37,736 nucleotides of DNA from a virus, in IMG/VR virus record IMGVR_UViG_3300019776_000535, positions 1 to 37,736 of that record; one strand, written 5' to 3'. The translations under genes and the position numbers were made by a program. Shown here in pieces: positions 12,781 to 20,513 of this stretch (position 1 is its first letter; each line of letters opens with the position of its first letter). The notes under the pieces are model-generated. The model saw only the letters and a list, made by a program, of their open reading frames with translations, was not told the DNA's origin and did not search any database.

Positions 12781-13224
12781 ATGTCTGATTTCGACTTCTT
12801 TAGCGAACTGGGCCAACTCGAGGGTGGAGCCGCTGTCAAGGGTTACGTTCCGCGCTTCGAGACCTACGAGGAGCAGGCTCGCTTCAACTTTGCTCGGATG
12901 GGCAAGGAGCAAATCGAGCTGATTGAAAGCGGTGAAGGCAAGCAGAACAAGCAGGGCCGTCGGTCTGGCAACTGGTTCGAAGAACTGGCTGACGGTCGCT
13001 TCAAGATCACCTTCAAGAACGGCATCACCGCGATGGAGCTGGTCAAGGACCGCACCTACTTCGTGGTGCAGAACGCCGAAGCCGCCTGCCAGCTCATCGC
13101 CAAGGCGATGGTCGAGGCCGAGAAGGGCTCGCTCGATGCGCAGTTCGTGGCCACGAAGCGTAAAGAGACCAAGAAGGAAGAGAAGCCGACTGAGGTGGCG
13201 AAGAAGTACCTCAAGGCCGCGTGA
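12781..13224 (+). CDS. Hypothetical 147-aa protein, probably well expressed
   Basis: ATG 12781 follows AAAGGG. The N-terminus is acidic and aromatic (MSDFDFFSELGQLEGG). The middle has a beta-rich segment (GNWFEELADGRFKITFKNG), and the C-terminal third is basic and helical (KRKETKKEEKPTEVAKKYLK). Codons are strongly C/G-ending and a perfect terminator follows, suggesting high expression. Position after the integrase would suit a directionality factor or an abundant DNA-binding protein; no family was recognised. Confidence 0.7.
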   Translation: MSDFDFFSELGQLEGGAAVKGYVPRFETYEEQARFNFARMGKEQIELIESGEGKQNKQGRRSGNWFEELADGRFKITFKNGITAMELVKDRTYFVVQNAEAACQLIAKAMVEAEKGSLDAQFVATKRKETKKEEKPTEVAKKYLKAA

Positions 13225-13245
13225 CCTTCATCACGCCATGAACAA

Positions 13246-13267
13246 GGACGCTTCGGCGTCCTTTTTT
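13246..13267 (+). terminator. Rho-independent terminator
   Basis: GGACGC-TTCG-GCGTCC followed by six T: a classic stable tetraloop terminator ending the 12781 gene. Confidence 0.93.
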
Positions 13268-13325
13268 GTTTGTGCGGCGCTAGACGACTGATAGAATTAA
13301 AGTTCGATGGTCATGGGAGATTTCA

Positions 13326-13994
13326 ATGAATGTCAAAGATTTCGTGCGTTCCACATTTAAAATCGCGCTTGCATTCGTTCTGGCCTTTGTTGCGATTGGC
13401 GCAATCATTCTTTTTGCTGAATGGGCTAAAGACAAATACGATAAGAAGCAGGCTGAGCCATACGAAAAAGTTGTGACGCTAGAGCATGACTTAAAAGAGA
13501 CGATTGGAATGAAGTTCCATGTCAAAACCAAGCTGATTGATGAGCGACTGAATGTTCGTGTCGATGCTGAAGGCTTTCCAGCGTTCCTAAAGAAGCCTTG
13601 GAACATTGATGGAGAATTTACTCTGCACTTTCTTGATTCCGATGGTTTTATTGTGTATGCACGCGTAGTGAAACTTGAAGAGTTTAGTACACGAGTTGAT
13701 GATGGTGGTCGGACAAACGGATTGCACGTTCAGTTCAGCGAAGGCATGGATGTTGGTAAGTATGCGCGTATGAAGTCGCTGAAGGTTGGTTGGAAGTTTG
13801 ATACCACCGACGAGCCAAAGGCTGCTGCGAAACCTGAAGTTCTAGACCACTGCGCACCAGACTTGTCAAAAGCTGAACGGCTCAAGCGGCTTGCGCAGCA
13901 CGGAAAAGTGCGTGAGAACGGCGGCGGTTCGTATTCCGCTGGTGAAAGGTCGCTAACGTTCCTTTCTGATGCAACTCTGTTTCGGTGTGAGTAG
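13326..13994 (+). CDS. Membrane-anchored protein, unknown (possible moron)
   Basis: A 222-aa protein; GGGAG precedes ATG 13326. One N-terminal transmembrane helix (about residues 12-31, KIALAFVLAFVAIGAIILFA) is followed by a large soluble domain with beta character and a C-terminal Cys pair (DHCAPDLSK and TLFRCE). Topology suggests a periplasmic domain. It lies behind a terminator in a separate AT-richer unit with gene 13997, at the junction of the plus-strand early and minus-strand late blocks, a typical place for lysogenic-conversion genes. Confidence 0.65.
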   Translation: MNVKDFVRSTFKIALAFVLAFVAIGAIILFAEWAKDKYDKKQAEPYEKVVTLEHDLKETIGMKFHVKTKLIDERLNVRVDAEGFPAFLKKPWNIDGEFTLHFLDSDGFIVYARVVKLEEFSTRVDDGGRTNGLHVQFSEGMDVGKYARMKSLKVGWKFDTTDEPKAAAKPEVLDHCAPDLSKAERLKRLAQHGKVRENGGGSYSAGERSLTFLSDATLFRCE

Positions 13995-13996
13995 TT

Positions 13997-14494
13997 ATGC
14001 CACAAGAACCAGTTGGTCAGCAGATTTACGATTGGGTTGCCATCTATGCGGCAGTGGTTTCGACGGTAGTCCTCATTTGGGACATAGTGAAATGGAGACG
14101 TGAGCGTCCTCAACTAATCGCGCGAATCGAGGCGAACATGGTCTATCTCAATAGTCCAGGTAGGCATCTGTTAGTGGAACTCACAAATCGTGGTGGCAAG
14201 CCCTTCACTGTAAAGCAAGTTCGATTCAGACACTATGCGAGTAGGTTCGACTATTGGCGGAAAACCAAGAACTATGAAGCAGGGGTTATGGTCGAAGTGA
14301 CGAGTGGCGAAGAGCCGCCATTTAGACTTGATGTCGGAGGCATGCAAACATTTACGTATGCGCAAGACGACGAGTTTAGTGTCAAGGTTAGGACAGGTTG
14401 TATGGTGGCGCTCATTGACCACTCGATGTCGTCAGAGCCCGTATTTGTCCGTATTCGGCGTCCTATCACTTTGGCTGATACCAAGTCCCTTTGA
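13997..14494 (+). CDS. Membrane-anchored protein, partner of 13326
   Basis: A 165-aa protein starting 2 nt after the previous stop. One hydrophobic helix at about residues 13-31 (WVAIYAAVVSTVVLIWDIV) is followed by a stop-transfer (KWRRERP) and a beta-rich cytoplasmic-type domain (HLLVELTNRGGKPFTVKQV, SVKVRTGCMVAL). No family recognised. It probably works with 13326. Its last 29 nt overlap the end of the minus-strand late gene 14466-14681 tail to tail. Confidence 0.65.
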   Translation: MPQEPVGQQIYDWVAIYAAVVSTVVLIWDIVKWRRERPQLIARIEANMVYLNSPGRHLLVELTNRGGKPFTVKQVRFRHYASRFDYWRKTKNYEAGVMVEVTSGEEPPFRLDVGGMQTFTYAQDDEFSVKVRTGCMVALIDHSMSSEPVFVRIRRPITLADTKSL

Positions 14495-14681
14495 CGAAGG
14501 TCCAGCCAGCAGCGAGGCGGCGTTCTGCTTCCTCGATGAGGACGACTTTGCGACGACGCACCTGCATCCCTGCTCTTGCGTCATCGCCCTCCCAGTCGCC
14601 TCTATAAATCTCCACAATCATCCCATCACCGCGTCGAATGCGAAACAAGTCGTCTGCTTTCTTGCGGCGAAACTTAGTCAT
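14466..14681 (-). CDS. Hypothetical 71-aa protein
   Basis: I choose ATG 14681 (MTKFRRKKADDLFRIRRGDG); the longer extension is a Ser-rich out-of-frame shadow of the gene upstream. It is basic, ending in a GWTFVKGTWYQPK motif. It follows the holin candidate and is the last gene of the late block, so a lysis or virion-release role is possible but not shown. The ribosome site is weak (AAGAA). Confidence 0.6.
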   Translation of the reverse strand: MTKFRRKKADDLFRIRRGDGMIVEIYRGDWEGDDARAGMQVRRRKVVLIEEAERRLAAGWTFVKGTWYQPK

Positions 14682-14691
14682 TGGCGAGTTC

Positions 14692-14967
14692 TTAGATGTA
14701 TTTCTTGGCGACGAACTCAGCGATGACGATGATGACGGCGAATGCTCCACCCCACTTCGCCATTTGAATGTTCATCTCATTGACCTTGGCCTGTAGCTCG
14801 CTGAACTTTTCCAGAATCGAGTCGAGCTTGTCGTTGAACTCGTCGCGCATCGAATGAACCTCACGCTTGAGAGCTCCAAAGTCGTCTGATTTGAATGACG
14901 CAAAGTTTTCCTTCTGGTTCTTCACGTCCTGCTCCAGCTTGATTAGTCGCTCTGTGATTTGGTCCAT
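14692..14967 (-). CDS. XhlA-like holin candidate (coiled coil plus C-terminal TM)
   Basis: A 91-aa protein; GGAG precedes ATG 14967. Residues 1-68 form a heptad-rich coiled coil (ITERLIKLEQDVKNQ ... LDSILEKFSELQAKV). Residues 71-89 form one transmembrane helix (WGGAFAVIIVIAEFVAKKYI). This is the layout of hemolysin XhlA-type phage proteins, which act with or as holins in lysis. The gene comes at the end of the late block and has its own TAAATA motif. No endolysin is adjacent. Confidence 0.65.
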   Translation of the reverse strand: MDQITERLIKLEQDVKNQKENFASFKSDDFGALKREVHSMRDEFNDKLDSILEKFSELQAKVNEMNIQMAKWGGAFAVIIVIAEFVAKKYI

Positions 14968-14993
14968 TCTGCGCTCCGTATGGTGGTGATTTC

Positions 14994-14999
14994 TATTTA
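14994..14999 (-). promoter_or_regulatory. TAAATA late-type promoter before the holin candidate
   Basis: TAAATA (minus) 26 nt before ATG 14967. A weak CCAT/ATGG pairing over the start codon is possible, with GGAG in the loop. Confidence 0.5.
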
Positions 15000-15005
15000 C
15001 AGAAA

Positions 15006-16712
15006 TCAGCTCTGAACGATGACGGAGGCACTCATTTCCTGCGGCACGATGATGGAAACGGACGCATCGCCCTCGACGATGAGTGTCAGCTGCTCCTCGA
15101 CAGCCATCAGCACATCGGCGCTGAAGTCGTTGCGAGCGATGAGCGACATGACCTTGTTCTGCAACACGACGCCATCGCCCACCTTGACCCACTCCTGCCA
15201 CGCCACATCGACCAAGACGGTCGGCGATGAAGCCAGGTGGTAGGTCGTCAGCGTGAAGGTGATGTCCGTCGTGTTCGCGATGGTCTGTAGGACGCTGCGG
15301 ATGCGGCCGAAAGCTGCCTCGATGCCAACGGTCTGAGCGATGACGACTGCCTGCTCACGAAGGCGAGCGATGCTGATGCTGACCGAGACGGTCTCGACCA
15401 CCGAGGTGCTGATGGCACGCAGGCGACGTAGGTTCGCCGTCAGGGCTTCCAGCTCGGCCAGGGTGGTAGAAACATCACGACGACGCGACGGTGTCCCTGT
15501 GATGGCTTCCAGGTGGCTGATTGCTGTCGTCACGCCACGCACCACGCCGATGGCTGCGCTGATGGCCTGGGTCTGAGCTACGGCGAACTCGATGGTCTTT
15601 GCTGTGCCACCTGGGCCAGTCTTCGTCAGGTCGATGGCGTAGGTGATGACCTCGTTGAGTGCGGCTGCGACGTTGCGAACGCGGCGCAGCGACGCGAAGC
15701 TATGCGTCTCAACCTCATCGATTTGCAGGGCTAATGTCTTGCTGGCACGAAGTGATGGTGTGTAGCTGAAGGCTTCAGCCAGAGTTAGCGTCGCAGCGCG
15801 GAAACGTCCGACGCTTGCGGTCAGCGTCTGCGTTGAAGCGCTGCTGAGCGCTGCTTGACGATTGCGAACGACCTGCTGTGTGATGGCTTCCGCTTCGGCA
15901 ATGGTCGAAGCTGCGACGCGGCTACGAACGATGCTTGCCGATGCAGTGATGCTCTCACCGACAGTGAAGGCGATGTCCTTTGTGCCAGCGCCGAGCGTTG
16001 TTAGGTCGGTCCAGTAGTCGAGCGATGAGTTGCCAATCGTGCCGCCGTTGTAAAGCGACATGCCTGGATAGCCGCCAGACAGTGGGCTAGCGTCCGTGTA
16101 GGTGCCGACGAGGACGTTGTTGACGAAGACTGCGATGACGCCTGACGGGTAGTAGAACTCCGCACGCATCACGATGTCATTGGACGACAGTGGAAGGTAG
16201 GTGCCAGTCAGGCGAACAACGAAGGTGCCGTTTCGATAGAAGTCCACGCCGTCACCTGCGACGCGTGGTGCAAACTCATAGCCAGTCTGTGAGCCGTTGA
16301 CTTGCAGAAGCAACGAATAGACCTCACCACTAGAGCCAGCGTTGGCCTTGATGCCTGCTTCCACCTTCTGTGTGTTGCCTTGGCTTGCGGCGAACCAAGC
16401 CGTGTTCTGAGTGAACGCGCTGTTCTGCGAGGCGTAGCCGTTGAGCGTCGTAATCGTCGTTGCGCCAGCACCAGCCCAGCGAGCATCCAGCGTGAGCAAC
16501 GACGTGCCGTTCGTCTGCGCAAAGTCGAACGTGAGGATGTTCGGCGGCGAGGACGGAACACCTGGGGCTTGCCATCCTGGTGTAGCTGGCGGCGTCTGCG
16601 ACTTGGTGAGGTAGCGCTCGGTGATCAGGCCCGCAAGCGGCGAGCTGAACGGCTGAACGTTCAGCAGCGACGATGAGCGTAGGCCACGCGACTTCGGGCT
16701 AAGGGCCAACAT
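15006..16712 (-). CDS. Tail fibre/appendage with lectin-like domain and degenerate ~20-aa repeats
   Basis: A 568-aa protein. Residues about 55-235 look like a concanavalin-A/LamG-type beta sandwich (FDFAQTNGTSLLTLDARW ... FVVRLTGTYLP ... MSLYNGG). From about 250 to 470 runs a degenerate series built on 'R.R.aa.tiaEaeaiT..v' (VRSRVAASTIAEAEAITQ, VRNRQAALSS, RFRAATLTLAEAF), expected to form a long helical stalk. The C-terminus is beta-rich (LTLIVEGDASVSIIVPQE). It probably binds a host surface glycan, but its position late in the tail block, not directly after J, leaves the virion location open. Confidence 0.65.
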   Translation of the reverse strand: MLALSPKSRGLRSSSLLNVQPFSSPLAGLITERYLTKSQTPPATPGWQAPGVPSSPPNILTFDFAQTNGTSLLTLDARWAGAGATTITTLNGYASQNSAFTQNTAWFAASQGNTQKVEAGIKANAGSSGEVYSLLLQVNGSQTGYEFAPRVAGDGVDFYRNGTFVVRLTGTYLPLSSNDIVMRAEFYYPSGVIAVFVNNVLVGTYTDASPLSGGYPGMSLYNGGTIGNSSLDYWTDLTTLGAGTKDIAFTVGESITASASIVRSRVAASTIAEAEAITQQVVRNRQAALSSASTQTLTASVGRFRAATLTLAEAFSYTPSLRASKTLALQIDEVETHSFASLRRVRNVAAALNEVITYAIDLTKTGPGGTAKTIEFAVAQTQAISAAIGVVRGVTTAISHLEAITGTPSRRRDVSTTLAELEALTANLRRLRAISTSVVETVSVSISIARLREQAVVIAQTVGIEAAFGRIRSVLQTIANTTDITFTLTTYHLASSPTVLVDVAWQEWVKVGDGVVLQNKVMSLIARNDFSADVLMAVEEQLTLIVEGDASVSIIVPQEMSASVIVQS

Positions 16713-16715
16713 CGC

Positions 16716-17516
16716 TTAGCCGCTCGCGACTTCGAGGTTGAGGTATGGCGCACCAGACGATGTGCTATCGGCGTAGATCATCACGAACAGGGCGCTGTCA
16801 GGGAACACCTGCGGCATGCCAGTGAGGTCCAAGCCATGCGTGCCGCCGTCGTTCGCAGCAGCCACACGACCAGTCCATAGCGGTCGCATCACAAGGATGT
16901 TTGCGGTGCCTGCCGTGCCAGTGCCACCAGCCACACCAGTGACGCCACTGACGCCTTCATCGCCCGACGCAAGTGGTAGCTGCCACATACGGCCAACGGT
17001 CGGAGCCGCACCGATGCCAACAGCGCCAGTTGTGCGGCCAGTTGTGCCAGTCTCGTTCGTGTAGGTCACGTTCCAAGTCTGGTTGCCAGTTGCGGCCGTG
17101 ACGGTCTCGACCCAGATTTCAGTGCAGCCAGCGGTGCCAGCGGCTGTCCCACCAGGGATGCGCGAAAGGTAGGACGTTGGTGTCTGTCCAGTGGTCGATG
17201 CGTTGAACGAATAGGCACCGCCCTTCCACAGCAGGTCATAGACGACGATGGTCGATGCGACCGAGTTCTTGAACTGAACCCCAGTCAGGTAGCCAGTGCC
17301 TGCCGAATACGTGATGGTCGGGCATCCAGCAGTTGCGTCGGTGGGAACAACGCCAGTCGTGGTCGATGTGCCTGCCAGAACGCCAGCGCCAGGAGAACCA
17401 GCGATTTCGAACAATGAGAATGGCTGTGCTGCAATCGTGGTTCGAGTGGCAGTCTTCGTGTAGCTAATCTTTTGTCGATTAGCGCCGATGTATTGGTCTA
17501 GTGTTGCGATTGCCAT
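16716..17516 (-). CDS. Phage structural/decoration protein, Gly/Thr-rich
   Basis: A 266-aa protein beginning MAIATLDQYIGANRQKISYT, beta-rich throughout with Gly/Thr-rich turns (GTAAGTAGCTEIWVETV, GVTGVAGGTGTAGTANILV). The composition fits a virion surface or fibre-tip protein. It ends 3 nt before gene 15006 begins. No family name can be given with confidence. Confidence 0.6.
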   Translation of the reverse strand: MAIATLDQYIGANRQKISYTKTATRTTIAAQPFSLFEIAGSPGAGVLAGTSTTTGVVPTDATAGCPTITYSAGTGYLTGVQFKNSVASTIVVYDLLWKGGAYSFNASTTGQTPTSYLSRIPGGTAAGTAGCTEIWVETVTAATGNQTWNVTYTNETGTTGRTTGAVGIGAAPTVGRMWQLPLASGDEGVSGVTGVAGGTGTAGTANILVMRPLWTGRVAAANDGGTHGLDLTGMPQVFPDSALFVMIYADSTSSGAPYLNLEVASG

Positions 17517-17519
17517 TGA

Positions 17520-17726
17520 TTAGGCTCCTGTTGGTGGGTTTTCACGAAGCCAAGCCTGTAGGTCGATCATCGCTTGGTTGATTTTTTCGACTTCTTCAGC
17601 GGTGTAGCCAGCGAAGCCGAGAAACTTTGCGGTCTCGATGATGACGGTCTGCGTCTCCGAGTTGGCAATCAGCCGACTGAGTAGCTGGTCGGTTTGATTG
17701 TTGATTTCAACGGTCGTCGTGCTCAT
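17520..17726 (-). CDS. Hypothetical 68-aa late protein
   Basis: Helical (DQLLSRLIANSETQTVIIET, EEVEKINQAMIDLQAWLREN), with the shape of a small chaperone or adaptor. Neighbouring proteins 17520 and 17736 both end in an 'ELRDWL / DLQAWL'-like helix, so they may be related. AAGGAAG precedes ATG 17726. Confidence 0.6.
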   Translation of the reverse strand: MSTTTVEINNQTDQLLSRLIANSETQTVIIETAKFLGFAGYTAEEVEKINQAMIDLQAWLRENPPTGA

Positions 17727-17735
17727 TTGGCTTCC

Positions 17736-18008
17736 TTAGATTGATGGGTATTGCTCAATGCTGTTTCTGCCAATCTCGGTGGATAGCAGCACAGTGCGGC
17801 CCTGCTTTGCGCCTGCGTATTCGGTATTGACGGTCGCAAGCCAGTCGCGCAGCTCAACGATTGAGCCAGCGAGTTGCGTGATTTCGTTGAAGCTGTAGAA
17901 GGTGCCGATGGTCTCGATCGAGATGCCATTCATGTCGGCGTGCGCGGATACGGTGGCAATGACGGTGCCATCCGCAGCAATGATTTTCTTGGTTTTGACG
18001 TTAGCCAT
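17736..18008 (-). CDS. Hypothetical 90-aa late protein
   Basis: AAGGAA precedes ATG 18008. The N-terminus is beta-rich (MANVKTKKIIAADGTVIATV) and a helical segment follows (NEITQLAGSIVELRDWLATV). Unrecognised; part of the fibre-region operon. Confidence 0.6.
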   Translation of the reverse strand: MANVKTKKIIAADGTVIATVSAHADMNGISIETIGTFYSFNEITQLAGSIVELRDWLATVNTEYAGAKQGRTVLLSTEIGRNSIEQYPSI

Positions 18009-18042
18009 AACGGTTCCTTGTGTGCGAGGATGTCTCTAACAA

Positions 18043-18063
18043 GGGTGGGTGGATTGCCCACCC
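18043..18063 (-). terminator. Possible terminator after the 18077 gene
   Basis: GGGTGGG/CCCACCC stem with a 7-nt loop; on the minus strand TTGTT follows. The T-run is weak, so it may only attenuate. Confidence 0.5.
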
Positions 18064-18076
18064 GCATAGCCAACTA

Positions 18077-18478
18077 TTAGCTAATCGTGACGGTCAGGCC
18101 GCCGATTGCGATTGAAACGGTGTCGCCGTTCAGCGCGTTCTTGGCAACGGTCAGAACACCATAGCCAAGGCAGTTGCCTGCGCTAGATGCGTCATACAGA
18201 ACGCCATAGGTCAGGTTCGCACCAGAAGCCCAGTCGGCAGTGGCCGTTGGAAATGTGATGGCAGCGGCATTGGTGATTGAGCCAGCTGCGGCAGTGCCCC
18301 AGGTCGCACCAGACGTGGCGACGCGAGCATAGGAACCGCCCGAAGGCTCGGTGACGTTCGTCCCAGCCAAGGTCGGTGTGGTGCTCGACAGCGCCACATA
18401 AACAGTAGGCATCGTGTAGGCAGTTTTGCCGAGCTGGTGTTCTAGGAGCTTGTTGGCGAGATAGGTTGAAGCTGGCAT
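18077..18478 (-). CDS. Phage tail-fibre-associated structural protein
   Basis: A 133-aa protein: MPASTYLANKLLEHQLGKTA, then TVYVALSSTTPTLAGTN, SYARVATSGATWG and AITFPTATADW. This combination is typical of a widespread small phage protein annotated as tail fibre or structural: an N-terminal helix followed by a jelly-roll-like domain. It likely decorates the tail or fibres. GGAGG precedes the start and a TAAATA promoter-like motif lies 32 nt upstream. Confidence 0.75.
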   Translation of the reverse strand: MPASTYLANKLLEHQLGKTAYTMPTVYVALSSTTPTLAGTNVTEPSGGSYARVATSGATWGTAAAGSITNAAAITFPTATADWASGANLTYGVLYDASSAGNCLGYGVLTVAKNALNGDTVSIAIGGLTVTIS

Positions 18479-18510
18479 TTAGTGCCTCCGTGATTAGTAG
18501 TGCGATGCGC

Positions 18511-18516
18511 TATTTA
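18511..18516 (-). promoter_or_regulatory. TAAATA late-type promoter
   Basis: TAAATA at the centre of CGCTAAATAGCG on the minus strand, with CATC 3 nt later, 32 nt before ATG 18478. Confidence 0.55.
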
Positions 18517-18520
18517 GCGT

Positions 18521-18892
18521 TTATCGAGTTACCTCACGAATGAGCGTGAATGTGCCACGCACAGGCTTCGAAACCTTGCCGAGCGGCGAGACTAGTTCCA
18601 GGTCATAGACGCAGGCAAGCGTGCTGTCTGCGATGTTCAGGAACTTGATGCCTGATGTGTCGGTCGGCCCAAGAACGAGCTTGAGAACACCGCCAGCCGC
18701 ATTCGAAATGACTAGCTTGCTGTTAGCCAGCGTGCAGTTGATTTCGGCCGACGATGCGGCATACGACTTCCGAACTTGCAGGCGTGCGTCGAATCCAGTC
18801 AGGTCGAATGGGGTTGAGGCATCAGCCTTTAGGTTGAATGTGTATTCGAGCGATGAACCTTGGTCCATCGTGATGTTGAGAACAGTGCTCAT
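18521..18892 (-). CDS. Small Ig-like phage structural protein
   Basis: A 123-aa protein, MSTVLNITMDQGSSLEYTFN, then LTGFDARLQVRKSYAA ... LVLGPTDTSGI ... CVYDLELVSPLG. This is the pattern of the common phage beta-sandwich protein (BppU/fibre-base-like N-terminal fold) that often precedes fibre genes. It likely connects or decorates the tail tip. It is a single-gene unit with its own promoter and start-codon hairpin. Confidence 0.65.
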   Translation of the reverse strand: MSTVLNITMDQGSSLEYTFNLKADASTPFDLTGFDARLQVRKSYAASSAEINCTLANSKLVISNAAGGVLKLVLGPTDTSGIKFLNIADSTLACVYDLELVSPLGKVSKPVRGTFTLIREVTR

Positions 18893-18920
18893 AGAGACCT
18901 CCTAAGAATGTCTCTATTTA
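18890..18920 (-). promoter_or_regulatory. TAAATA promoter plus start-codon hairpin
   Basis: TAAATA at 18920-18915. ATAGAGAC (18917-18910) pairs perfectly with GTCTCTAT (18898-18891), covering the AT of the start codon; the 11-nt loop holds AGGAG. Confidence 0.7.
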
Positions 18921-19514
18921 CTGCTCCCACACAATCGCCTCGACCTCCGCAGTCGTTGTTGCTGCCTCGATTTGCGAGCGCAGATTGCGAGCAGTGGCAT
19001 AGATTGCGCTGGTTCTTGTTCCAAGCGCCACGCCAACGGCAATCAGTTCTTGTGCCGTAAGCGTCGCCACCGAGTTGTCCACCAGCGTCCAATCAATCGA
19101 ATACTGCTGGCCTGCCATCAAAGAAAGCTGGGCAAGTTGGACCGCGCCAGCAATCTTTGATTGGCTATCCGCATCAGCGTCAAAGGTGTTGTTGCCGACG
19201 GTGATTGGTTCAATCTCCAACTCATAGCGACGTTGCTTGAGCGAGTCCCACTTCAGCATTTTGATGTGGTCAAGCGAGCGCGTGTCATTCCACGCCATCG
19301 AAGCATTGCTCCAAACGTGCCAAGCGCTCGGTCGATTAGCCTTGGCGGTTTGCTGTTCTTCGGTGTAGCTCGTTAGGACGCCATTCTGCACATACTGCTT
19401 TTGAGGGCTGCAAGTGTCAGTCTCAAGGACGTTGTTGCCTTCTGGTCTGTGTTCTGGCTGGCACGTAATAAGCGACTTGATTTCGCCATCGTCATCGTAG
19501 GTCACATACATCAT
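18918..19514 (-). CDS. DUF4376-type phage tail protein
   Basis: A 198-aa protein. The C-terminal half (LDHIKMLKWDSLKQRRYELE, NNTFDADADSQSKIAGAVQL, TLVDNSVATLTAQELIAVG) matches the DUF4376 domain found at the end of many fibre or fibre-assembly proteins. The N-terminus (MMYVTYDDDGEIKSLITCQP) is a small beta domain. It starts within the stop of 19514-20512 (TAATG), so it is coupled to that fibre protein and may be a fibre chaperone or cap. Confidence 0.75.
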   Translation of the reverse strand: MMYVTYDDDGEIKSLITCQPEHRPEGNNVLETDTCSPQKQYVQNGVLTSYTEEQQTAKANRPSAWHVWSNASMAWNDTRSLDHIKMLKWDSLKQRRYELEIEPITVGNNTFDADADSQSKIAGAVQLAQLSLMAGQQYSIDWTLVDNSVATLTAQELIAVGVALGTRTSAIYATARNLRSQIEAATTTAEVEAIVWEQ

Positions 19515-20512
19515 TACACCTTCAACTCAAGAACACCGCATTCGCCATAGAAGTCAAGGCGGTCAAGAACGTTTGGAAAGCTGCGGAAACCACCAGATAG
19601 CTGCATTGCCGACACGTAGCAATACGCTTTCACGGTGTAGGTTCCAGCTGGAATGCCAGTTCTGATGGCGCTATACCCGACAGCGACGGTGCCAGTTCCT
19701 CCACCACCAGAGCCTTCCACGATTGCATACGTGTCGTGGTATCCGCCAATTTCCGCAACCAATGTTGCCCCGTTATAAACACGGAAACGAACGCCACCAG
19801 TCAGGTCGATTCGTGTGGTGACGGATGGAAAAATGACTAGGTCTGCGGCGGATGTGAAAAGAAGTGGTCTTCCAGTTGTGGTGAAATCAAACAGCGTCAA
19901 CTCACCAGCTATGACGTTGTAATGCACGCCAGTGGCTGGAACTATGGTTTGAGAAGTCAGCAGCGCCATTGCGCTTGTTGTGACCGCACCAACCACAATC
20001 TTTTCGGTGGTGATGGTGCTAGCTGTGATGTGACGCGCTTGAATGGCATCAGCGCTAATGTTTCGAGCTTCAACAGCGTCTGCGCTGATGTGGTGCGTTT
20101 CGATGGCATCAACCGTCAGCTTGTCGCCAGTGATGACGTTCGCCGCAAGGTGGTCGGTCTGAACCTCACCAAACCGTCCAATCTTTGCCAGAATGTTGTC
20201 TGCCGCAAAGGCATCAACGGTCAGCGAACCATCAATGACGGTGCTGCCGTGAATGGCGTTGCCGTCAAGGACTGAAATGCCAACGCCTGACTTGTTGAAA
20301 AAGACCAGCGTGCCTGATGAGCCATCGGTTGCAAAGTCAGGCAGGCCGTCGCCAACATTGAGAATAGTTGGTGTCGTCGGATCAAACCAGACATACCGCT
20401 TGTTGGTCTGACCATCGGCAGGAGAATAGGTCGTGCCGCCATACACCAGCTGAACTCCAGTCCAGCTGATGTAGCCGAATGATGGTGACTGAGAGCTAAG
20501 GGTGTATGCCAT
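19514..20512 (-). CDS. Tail fibre protein resembling the C-terminal region of lambda-type J proteins
   Basis: A 332-aa protein. The first 100 residues (PSFGYISWTGVQLVYGGTTY ... NKRYVWFDPTTPTILNVGD) and the following helical ladder (LTVDAFAADNILAKIG, ITGDKLTVDAIETHHISADA, ITASTITTEKIVVGAV) are what is usually fused to the end of J-type host-specificity proteins. The C-terminal 130 residues form a beta-rich tip (GTYTVKAYCYVSAMQLSGGF). Here this module is a separate gene two genes after J. It probably forms a distal fibre for receptor contact. Confidence 0.75.
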   Translation of the reverse strand: MAYTLSSQSPSFGYISWTGVQLVYGGTTYSPADGQTNKRYVWFDPTTPTILNVGDGLPDFATDGSSGTLVFFNKSGVGISVLDGNAIHGSTVIDGSLTVDAFAADNILAKIGRFGEVQTDHLAANVITGDKLTVDAIETHHISADAVEARNISADAIQARHITASTITTEKIVVGAVTTSAMALLTSQTIVPATGVHYNVIAGELTLFDFTTTGRPLLFTSAADLVIFPSVTTRIDLTGGVRFRVYNGATLVAEIGGYHDTYAIVEGSGGGGTGTVAVGYSAIRTGIPAGTYTVKAYCYVSAMQLSGGFRSFPNVLDRLDFYGECGVLELKV

Positions 20513-20513
20513 C

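Noticed and set aside
14968-15201. N-terminal extension of the holin candidate to 15201
   Set aside because: It overlaps the end of the fibre gene in another frame and lacks the GGAG site found at ATG 14967.
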